Shown: one piece after another, positions 44,783-52,335 of the stretch | Layout: each line of letters starts with the position of its first letter | Position numbering within the stretch: position 1 is the stretch's first letter | Origin: Chloroflexota bacterium | GTDB lineage: Bacteria; Chloroflexota; Anaerolineae; CG2-30-64-16 | Direction: 5' to 3' | NCBI GenBank assembly: GCA_016876015.1 | Contig: VGOD01000013.1 | Location: 1 to 52,335, forward strand | DNA: 52,335 nucleotides | Position numbers and translations under genes: made by a program | Notes under the pieces: model-generated | Told to the model about the DNA's origin: nothing | Databases searched by the model: none | The model's input: only the letters and a program-made list of their open reading frames with translations

Positions 44783-44805
44783 TCGAGTAGACAGGGAGGG
44801 AGTAG

Positions 44806-44849
44806 ACAAGTAGACAAGGCGACCTCCTGGTGTATCCTTGTCTACTTGT
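44806..44849. repeat. GTAGACAAG inverted repeat between importer genes
   Basis: ACAAGTAGACAAGG (44806-44819) is exactly complementary to CCTTGTCTACTTGT (44836-44849) around a 16-base loop. It is part of a low-complexity block of GTAGACAAG and TTTCCTTG units that fills the 110-base spacer. Confidence 0.8.
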
Positions 44850-44892
44850 TTCCTTGTCTACCCGTTTCCTTGCTTCCTTACTTGAGGTCGCC

Positions 44893-46428
<1,536 letters not shown>

Positions 46429-46494
46429 CCGGCTGAAAGAGTAGCGACAACTGGCCGGCGAGATGCGGACGAGGCGAGGAGGGGGAGGAAGCGC

Positions 46495-47616
46495 ATGGCT
46501 GTGAGCGATGGCGTTGCGAAAGGCCCGCATTTTCCATACACCGTTCGTGTCGAGCCGCGCCTCGAGACGTCGCGTTGGCTCGCGCCCCTCACGTCGGTCG
46601 GCGCGCTGATCGTGGCGCTTTTCATCGGCGGCATCGTTATCCAACTGGGCGGCGGGCATCCGTTGAAGTCCTATCAGCACATCCTGAAGGCGGCCTTTGG
46701 CAGCGTGGGAGTGTTCAATGACACGCTGGTCAAGGCGACCCCCTTGCTGCTGGTCGGGCTGGCGTGCGCGCTGGCCTTTCGGATGCGTCTGTGGAACATC
46801 GGTGCAGAGGGGCAATTCTTCATGGGGGCGTGGGGCGCCAGCGCGGTCGTGTTGATGCCGCTGCTCTCGAAGGAGACGCCCCAGCCGATCATGCTGGCCG
46901 GGATGCTGCTGGCCGGATTCGCCTGCGGCGCCCTTTGGGGTCTCGCGCCCGGCTATCTGAAAGCCAGGTTCAACGTCAACGAGATCGTCACGACCCTGAT
47001 GATGAACTACATCGCGACCTCGTGGACCCTCTATTGGGTCTTCGGCGCGTGGAGCGAAGGGGGCTTCCAGATGTCGCGCATGTTCCCCAAGAACGCCTGG
47101 CTGCCGCGCCTGCTCGATTACGCTCGCGATGTTCCCGCCTTTCGCGGCCTGACGCTGCACCTGGGCATCCTCATTGGTCTGCTGGCCGCTCTGGCGGTGT
47201 GGTTCATCGTCTATCGCAGCAAGTGGGGCTACGAAATCCGGCTGATCGGCGACAACCCACGCGCGGCGAACTACGCTGGCATCAACATCGTGCGCAACAC
47301 GATGTTGGTGATGATGCTTTCGGGCGGATTGGCGGGGCTGGCAGGCATGTCGGAAATCTCGGGCGTGGTACACCGGCTCCAAGGCGCTATTTCCCCCGGC
47401 TATGGCTTTTCAGGCATCATCGTGGCCTGGCTTGCGAAGCTGAACCCGCTCGCCGTGATCCTGGTCTCGATCCTCTTCGGCGGCCTGATCCTGGCCGGCC
47501 GCGAGATCCAGCCCTCTGGCGTGCCGCGCATGTTACAGGGCATCATTCTCTTTTGTGTCATCGCGAGCGACGTGCTGCTCAGATACCGGGTGCGGGTGGT
47601 ACGACGAGGGGAGTAG
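46495..47616 (+). CDS. ABC importer permease 1 (NupP/YufP-like)
   Basis: 373 residues of the BPD_transp_2 type, with about ten membrane segments. It has the family landmark LWNIGAEGQFFMGAWGA and the EAA-like loop (RLIGDNPRAANYAGINIVRN) that docks on the ATPase. It pairs with permease 2 to form the channel. The ATG has GGGGGAGG-type purine-rich sequence upstream. The 66-base gap after the ATPase gene has no terminator. Confidence 0.92.
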   Translation: MAVSDGVAKGPHFPYTVRVEPRLETSRWLAPLTSVGALIVALFIGGIVIQLGGGHPLKSYQHILKAAFGSVGVFNDTLVKATPLLLVGLACALAFRMRLWNIGAEGQFFMGAWGASAVVLMPLLSKETPQPIMLAGMLLAGFACGALWGLAPGYLKARFNVNEIVTTLMMNYIATSWTLYWVFGAWSEGGFQMSRMFPKNAWLPRLLDYARDVPAFRGLTLHLGILIGLLAALAVWFIVYRSKWGYEIRLIGDNPRAANYAGINIVRNTMLVMMLSGGLAGLAGMSEISGVVHRLQGAISPGYGFSGIIVAWLAKLNPLAVILVSILFGGLILAGREIQPSGVPRMLQGIILFCVIASDVLLRYRVRVVRRGE

Positions 47617-47624
47617 GAGGGCCG

Positions 47625-48596
47625 GTGATAGACTGGATCGTCATCTTGCAGGCCGGCGTGGCGACCGGCACAGTGCTGTTGTTTGCGACGATCGGTGAGA
47701 TCCTGGCGGAGCGGTCAGGGGTGCTCAACCTGGGCATCGAGGGCATGATGCTCATCGGCGCAATGACCGCCTATAAGACGGCCGTGCTGCTCGGCCAACC
47801 GTGGCTGGGGGTGGCGCTTGGCATGAGCGCTGCAGGCGCGCTTAGCCTGCTGCATGCGCTCGTCGCCATCAACCTTCAGGCCGACCAAGTGGTCAGCGGC
47901 CTGGCCACCAACTTCGTCGGCATCGGCCTCAGCCTGGTGCTGGGCGAAGGTCTGAGCAAGGCCGGCGCGATCTCGCTGCTGCCATCCTGGACCGTGCCAG
48001 GCCTCTCGGCGATTCCCATCCTCGGCCCGATTCTCTTCACCAACCATAACGTCCTGGTCTACGTCGGCTACGCGTTGACGCCCGCGGTCTGGTTCTACAT
48101 CAATCGGACGCGGCCCGGTCTGCACCTGCGCGCGGTGGGCGAGTACCCCGCGGCGGCCGATGCGCTGGGCATCAATGTCTATCGCTTGCGCTATGCCTAT
48201 GTCTTTGCGGGCGGAACCCTGGCAGGTCTGGCCGGCGCGACGATCAGCCTGGCTGTGGCGCCCGGCTGGTTCAGCGAACTGACCACTGCCGGTCAGGGCT
48301 GGATTGCGATTGGGTTGGTGATCTTCGCCCAGTGGGACCCGTGGCGGGCGATGGCCGGCTCCTACATGTTCGGCGCGCTGCGGCGTCTGATCCTCGATCT
48401 GCAAGGCCCCCAGATTCTGCTGGGTCTAAGCAACCCATTCTACTTCATGCCGAAGCTGGGCTTCTTCTTGCAGATGCTGCCCTATGCCTTGACCATCGTC
48501 ATACTGGTCATCGGCTCACGTGAGGCCTTGAAGAAACGCCTGGGCGCACCTGCGGCATTGGGCACGCCCTATGTGCGAGGGGAACGGGGCAAGTAA
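47625..48596 (+). CDS. ABC importer permease 2 (NupQ/YufQ-like)
   Basis: 323 residues with about nine membrane segments. It contains the paired landmark SGVLNLGIEGMMLIGAMTA and the docking loop LRAVGEYPAAADALGINVYR. It is the second half of the heteromeric nucleoside-type permease. GTG 47625 lies eight bases after the stop of permease 1, with AGGAGG five bases upstream. The reading frame is open much further upstream but only as a shadow of permease 1. Confidence 0.92.
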   Translation: MIDWIVILQAGVATGTVLLFATIGEILAERSGVLNLGIEGMMLIGAMTAYKTAVLLGQPWLGVALGMSAAGALSLLHALVAINLQADQVVSGLATNFVGIGLSLVLGEGLSKAGAISLLPSWTVPGLSAIPILGPILFTNHNVLVYVGYALTPAVWFYINRTRPGLHLRAVGEYPAAADALGINVYRLRYAYVFAGGTLAGLAGATISLAVAPGWFSELTTAGQGWIAIGLVIFAQWDPWRAMAGSYMFGALRRLILDLQGPQILLGLSNPFYFMPKLGFFLQMLPYALTIVILVIGSREALKKRLGAPAALGTPYVRGERGK

Positions 48597-48621
48597 CTGC
48601 GGCTCTTAGAAGAAACCCACC

Positions 48622-48656
48622 AGACGCCAGGCGCTTCCGAAGCGCCGGCGCCTGAT
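48622..48656. terminator. GC-rich hairpin between convergent genes
   Basis: GGCGCTT and AAGCGCC pair around CCG, inside a weaker outer pairing (GACGCC / GGCGCC). There is no T-run, so it is at best a weak terminator for the importer operon and the convergent isomerase gene. Confidence 0.35.
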
Positions 48657-48664
48657 GGGCCATT

Positions 48665-49534
48665 TCAGGCCAGCCACCGTCGGAACACGGCCGCGTCTTG
48701 CAGGAATGCCTCGGCCGCGTCATCACGGACGAATTCCAGGAGAGCGTAGTGGTCGCGGTCGATGTCGGCAATGCGTCGTAGATACTGTCGCCAGGCCGTC
48801 TCGCCCTCCGCCAGGGGCAAGCGCACGACGCGCGGCGGATCGCCTTCCTCCCGTCGCCAGTGAAAAACGTGGATGTTCAGCAGCCACGGCGCTACGGCGT
48901 CCACTCCGGCCAGGTTGTACTGGACGGTCGAACCCTGCGGCGGCTGCCAGTAGGTCTTGATATTCGGGTGTGCGGCCGCCTGGAGCAACGCGCGGGCTGC
49001 CTCGTTGGTGTCGGTCAGCGTGCGGCTGTGGAACTCGTACGCCACGTTGACGCCCGCGTCCGCAGCCAGGTCCGCAATGCGCCGCGAGTCCTCTACCACG
49101 CGGCCCCAATAGGCTGCATCTGCCTCGTGCGACCACAACTTGCCCGCCCACACCCGAATGGCCGGCGCGCCCAGCGCCATGGCAGTCTCCAGCGCCGTCT
49201 GAAAAGGCCCCGGTTCCTCGTGCCCCACGCGATAGTACGAGCCATAGGTAGCCACGCGCAAGCCTGCGTCTTCGGTCGCACGCCGGACTTCCCGCGCCCG
49301 TGCAATGTCGCCGTAGGGCACGTGAATGTCGCCGCCCCACTCGATGGCCTTGAGCCGGCGCGTTGCACCAGGCCGATGATGACCGCTGGCGATAACTGGC
49401 GAAACGCATCTTCTCAATTTGTAGGGGCGATCCCTCGCGGTCGCCCATGTGGGCAGGCGCAAGGCCGTGCCCCTACCCCGGATTATTGAGAAGATACGGC
49501 GAAACGTTACCGACACCAGACCGGGGCAGATCAT
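48665..49534 (-). CDS. Sugar phosphate isomerase/epimerase-like protein with a transposed insert
   Basis: 289 residues. The body is a xylose-isomerase-like TIM barrel: LKAIEWGGDIHVPYGD, LGAPAIRVWAGKLWS, VNVAYEFHSRTLTDTNE, WLLNIHVFHW. These enzymes isomerise sugars in the cytoplasm; the substrate is unknown. The N-terminus is MICPGLVSVTFR, then about 31 residues encoded by a MITE-like element, then 14 residues in a shifted frame (VIASGHHRPGATRR), then LKAIEWGG. Removing the element and one target copy restores SVTFRQLSPAVIIGLVQRAG, the expected helix, and one further base is needed to enter LKAIEWGG. So the frame was lost by insertion and regained by a one-base deletion. Beta-strand 1 is retained but helix 1 is replaced; activity is doubtful. 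ATG 49534 has AGAGGA eight bases upstream and lies 15 bases after the GGDEF/HD-GYP stop. Confidence 0.8.
   Translation of the reverse strand: MICPGLVSVTFRRIFSIIRGRGTALRLPTWATARDRPYKLRRCVSPVIASGHHRPGATRRLKAIEWGGDIHVPYGDIARAREVRRATEDAGLRVATYGSYYRVGHEEPGPFQTALETAMALGAPAIRVWAGKLWSHEADAAYWGRVVEDSRRIADLAADAGVNVAYEFHSRTLTDTNEAARALLQAAAHPNIKTYWQPPQGSTVQYNLAGVDAVAPWLLNIHVFHWRREEGDPPRVVRLPLAEGETAWRQYLRRIADIDRDHYALLEFVRDDAAEAFLQDAAVFRRWLA
49407..49497. mobile_element. MITE-like element, copy 2, inside a gene
   Basis: A 91-bp element with the same ends as copy 1 (CATCTTCTCAAT and ATTGAGAAGATAC). It is flanked by a perfect 9-bp direct repeat GGCGAAACG (49398-49406 and 49498-49506), which I read as a target-site duplication. 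It lies near the 5' end of the isomerase gene. Confidence 0.9.
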
Positions 49535-49548
49535 GATCGCTTGTCCTC

Positions 49549-52335
49549 TCACGTCGCAGACGCGGCGCTCTGCTCAACGGGCGCCCAGCCCAGGCGTTGG
49601 CGTCTCGCTTCGGCCGCCAGCTCGCGCTGCTCGACCAACGAACGGGCGGAGTTCACGATGAGATTAGCGCCCTCGCGGTGGGCGATCTTCACAAAGACAC
49701 TCACGACCTGGGGATCGAACTGTGTTCCTGCTGCGCTCTCCAGCTCACGCACAATAGCATTCACCGACATGGCCCGATGATAAGGCCGATCCGATGCCAT
49801 CGCTTCTACGGCGTCGCAGACGCTCAAGATGCGCGCTTCCAACGGAATCTGCTCGCCCCGCAACCCATCGGGATAACCGCGGCCATCCCAGTATTCGTGA
49901 TGGTGTCTCACAAACGGCGCCAATTCCCGCAGCCCGTGGCTTGACTCTAGAAAATCGTCGCCCAATGCCGCATGAGCCTTGACGACATCATACTCGTCCG
50001 ACGATAACTCGCTGGATTTGTGCAGGATCTGCTCGGTGATGCCGATCTTGCCGATGTCGTGCAAATAGGCGGCCTGACGGAGGCCCTCCAGTCGTCTGGT
50101 AGGCAGGCCCATCTGCATGCCGATGGCGGTTGCATACTCGGCCACCTTGGCCGCGTGGTTGTGGACAAAGGGATCACGCGCATCAATGATCCTGGAGAGC
50201 GTAACAAAAAGATCGTCGTTGAGTTGCCTAATGGAACGACTGGCGCCGACCACTTCACTGTTCGCGCGGGCCAGCTCGGCATTCATGCGACGCAGCTCCT
50301 CGACCCCTTCTTCAGTGCGTTCGACATATTGTTGTTGAGCAAAACGCATCATGAGAACTGGCAACGCGAAGACCAGGACGCCCCAGGCCCCAATCGCAGT
50401 ATAGGCGATGGTCAGGAACCAGCCCATGATGCACAGCGCCATGTAGTGTACCAGAAGCCAGCCAAACTGCTCGCGCCAGAGGCGCCCAAAGGAGTCGCCG
50501 GCTTGCACACTGATTGCTGTGGCGATCAGGCCAGTGTCCAGCGCGTAGTAGGCTAGCGCGGTCACGAGCATCGGCGCGGCGAGCATTGGGATTGCAGCCA
50601 CCTGAAACAGATCGGGGAAGAGCCCACGAACCAGCAGAGGCGCCAGACCCGCCAGCACGTGAGTGGCCCAGTTGTAGCCCGTTCGATAAAGCAGTGGTTT
50701 CATGCGTAAATAGTGCACCAGGACGATCGCTGCGCTGGTACACGCCACGCCAGGGATGCCTGTCAGGAGCGCGGCTGCGAAATTGACAGTCACCGATACC
50801 GACACGGTGCTATAGCGGTACACGTTGACGGGATAGAGCTCGGCGAAAACAGCCGCCAACACCAGCACGCCTATCGTGAGCATATCCGGCCGGGGCGCGA
50901 TGATGAACCCCCCCACGGTTGACGCCAGCCCGGCCAGGATCACGCCGCCGACCAACACACCCAGCTTGATGTCACGGCTTGGCGCCGTCGGCGGCTTAAC
51001 AGCAGGCGGCGGTTCTGCACTGGCGGCGGCCGATGCCGTCGCGGAGGAGGCTGCAGATGCGGCGACCGGCGCCTCAGTCGCGGGCGGCGACAGGGCCACG
51101 GCATAGGTCGTTGTCGTCGCGTCACCGGCTGGAACCTGTCCCAGCTTCACAAAGTGGGGCACGTCGGCCGCCGAGGTGACGCGATTGCGCCCGCGCAGCT
51201 TGGCTTGATAGAGCGCCACGTCAGCCTGGTGCACCAGCTCGTCGGGCGCCTCGCCCGATTCTGGAAAGCAGGCGACCCCCAGGCTCAAGGTGGCGTGGAT
51301 GGGCGATGGGCTGGTCGTGACGGTGAATTCTGCCGCTTCCACCGCTTGACGCAGCCGTTCCGCAACCGCCACAGCGTCCACGGCCTGGGTCTCGGGCAGG
51401 AGCATGGCGAACTCCTCGCCGCCGAAACGCGCCGCGGTGTCGTACTCGCGCACGGTCTGACGAATGATCTGGCCGATGCCGGCCAACACCGTGTCGCCAG
51501 CCAGGTGTCCGTAGGTGTTGTTGATGTTGCGCAGCAGATCCAGATCGGCCATGATCAGCGCCAGCGGCCGGCCAAAGCGCCGGGCGCGATCCATCTCGGC
51601 GGCGAGAATGCCTCCAAAGTAACGCGCATTCCATAGACCGGTTTTCTCGTCAGTCTGCGCTTCTTTCCTGAGTTGGGGGACCTTGAGCGCCTGGTAGATC
51701 AGCACCAGCGGCGTCAGGGCTGGGATGATCAGCAGGGGGTTCAACTGCCACAGCACGGCTGCCGCGTATCCCAGGTACAGTTGCACCAGGTCGTTGAGCA
51801 GATTGCCGATTTCGAAGACGCCCGATGCGCGAAGCGAGATCCTTCGCGCCATCAGCAGCACCAGACCAACGATCGCGTGATTGAGCACGCCGTAGGCCAC
51901 GGCTGCGACCAATCCTGCCGACATCGCCTGGATGGCGACCAACGACGGCGAGCCGCCCACTAGCCCCACGAAAACCGCGCGCGCCGTCACTCCTGCGATG
52001 ATGTGCATCGAAATGTTGAACGGCTGGATGTACCAATCGCGCAACAACGGGCTGCCAGACAATCGCTTCTGCGCCCATTCGATCAAGTGCGGGATGGTTA
52101 CCTGGAGGATAAAGAGAAACGGGTGCAACAGCAACACGCCCGCAAACAGGAAGACGAAATGCGGGTAATAGGATTGCCGGCCTGGCGCCTCGGCCTCGAA
52201 ATACTGGGCGGCCGTGGTCAGAGCGACCAGCGCGGCGAGGGTGAGCCATTGACTAACCGACGGCAATGGTCCGCTCAACAGCGCCAGCACGCTCAGCGCC
52301 GCTCCAGTCAGGAGGATGCTCACGATGTAAGCCCA
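49549..52335 (-). CDS. Membrane GGDEF plus HD-GYP protein (partial at the window edge)
   Basis: At least 924 residues. Order: N-terminal membrane region (about six segments); GGDEF domain with an intact RFGGEEF active site (diguanylate cyclase); Ala/Pro linker; second membrane region of about six segments; coiled-coil-like linker (RTEEGVEELRRMNAELARAN); then HD-GYP phosphodiesterase with YLHDIGKIGI, HHHEYWDGRGYPDG and related metal ligands. It could both make and degrade cyclic di-GMP, switched by what the membrane parts sense. The two membrane blocks resemble each other, as if two single-output sensors had fused. GTG 52323 could be the start, but the frame stays open to the window edge (WAYIV), so the true start probably lies outside. 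It is followed 15 bases later by the isomerase gene. Confidence 0.88.
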   Translation of the reverse strand, partial: WAYIVSILLTGAALSVLALLSGPLPSVSQWLTLAALVALTTAAQYFEAEAPGRQSYYPHFVFLFAGVLLLHPFLFILQVTIPHLIEWAQKRLSGSPLLRDWYIQPFNISMHIIAGVTARAVFVGLVGGSPSLVAIQAMSAGLVAAVAYGVLNHAIVGLVLLMARRISLRASGVFEIGNLLNDLVQLYLGYAAAVLWQLNPLLIIPALTPLVLIYQALKVPQLRKEAQTDEKTGLWNARYFGGILAAEMDRARRFGRPLALIMADLDLLRNINNTYGHLAGDTVLAGIGQIIRQTVREYDTAARFGGEEFAMLLPETQAVDAVAVAERLRQAVEAAEFTVTTSPSPIHATLSLGVACFPESGEAPDELVHQADVALYQAKLRGRNRVTSAADVPHFVKLGQVPAGDATTTTYAVALSPPATEAPVAASAASSATASAAASAEPPPAVKPPTAPSRDIKLGVLVGGVILAGLASTVGGFIIAPRPDMLTIGVLVLAAVFAELYPVNVYRYSTVSVSVTVNFAAALLTGIPGVACTSAAIVLVHYLRMKPLLYRTGYNWATHVLAGLAPLLVRGLFPDLFQVAAIPMLAAPMLVTALAYYALDTGLIATAISVQAGDSFGRLWREQFGWLLVHYMALCIMGWFLTIAYTAIGAWGVLVFALPVLMMRFAQQQYVERTEEGVEELRRMNAELARANSEVVGASRSIRQLNDDLFVTLSRIIDARDPFVHNHAAKVAEYATAIGMQMGLPTRRLEGLRQAAYLHDIGKIGITEQILHKSSELSSDEYDVVKAHAALGDDFLESSHGLRELAPFVRHHHEYWDGRGYPDGLRGEQIPLEARILSVCDAVEAMASDRPYHRAMSVNAIVRELESAAGTQFDPQVVSVFVKIAHREGANLIVNSARSLVEQRELAAEARRQRLGWAPVEQSAASAT

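Noticed and set aside
46764-47624. N-terminal extension of permease 2
   Set aside because: It is a frame-shifted copy of permease 1; GTG 47625 with a good ribosome site is the start.

Overview
The window is GC-rich bacterial chromosome and reads like a member of the Chloroflexota (an Anaerolineae/Caldilineae-type relative). That assignment is inference. It rests on the gene families (DUF951, BMP-type nucleoside ABC system, long lamin-tail-domain and YD-repeat secreted proteins, K+-independent H+-pyrophosphatase) and on low-complexity repeat spacers between genes. No rRNA, tRNA, CRISPR array, prophage or intact insertion sequence was seen.

Layout. 1-7.2 kb: a tandem repeat, a ThiS/MoaD-like sulfur carrier, a Nudix/TauE pair, a radical SAM protein, a P-loop ATPase fused to a PD-(D/E)XK-like nuclease domain, an aldehyde:ferredoxin oxidoreductase (AOR) and a seven-copy 53-bp repeat. 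7.3-12.5 kb: secreted glycoside-hydrolase-like lipoprotein, lexA with two SOS boxes, rsfS, ndk, a histone-deacetylase-family amidohydrolase, then a decayed DUF433/DUF5615 toxin-antitoxin-like pair and a structured repeat. 12.5-20 kb: hppA with a long structured leader and a giant YD-repeat (RHS) protein whose signal peptide is out of frame. 20-26.2 kb: RNase D, DUF951, a surface-polysaccharide cluster (glycosyltransferase, O-antigen ligase, hexapeptide acyltransferase) and a protealysin-like M4 peptidase. 26.3-33.5 kb: a 1779-residue lamin-tail-domain protein and a broken ATPase/nuclease gene. 33.6-43.5 kb: core informational genes (metG, a moxR-DUF58-DUF4129 operon, rpsU, infA, a methyltransferase, rpoD) with two perfect 16-bp parS sites and a DnaA box, which suggests the region lies near the replication origin. 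43.5-48.6 kb: a four-gene BMP-type ABC importer operon, probably for nucleosides. 48.7-52.3 kb: a sugar-phosphate isomerase-like gene carrying a small transposed element, and a GGDEF/HD-GYP cyclic-di-GMP protein cut by the window edge.

Regulation is legible. Several genes have TTGACA/TATAAT-type promoters with 17-18 nt spacers, matching the primary sigma factor encoded in the same window.

The strongest unusual signal is a pair of about 90-bp elements (39663-39754 and 49407-49497) with matching terminal inverted repeats and 8-9 bp target duplications. One lies inside the isomerase gene, where its +1 frame effect appears to be cancelled by a one-base deletion nearby, so the reading frame survives with element-encoded residues.
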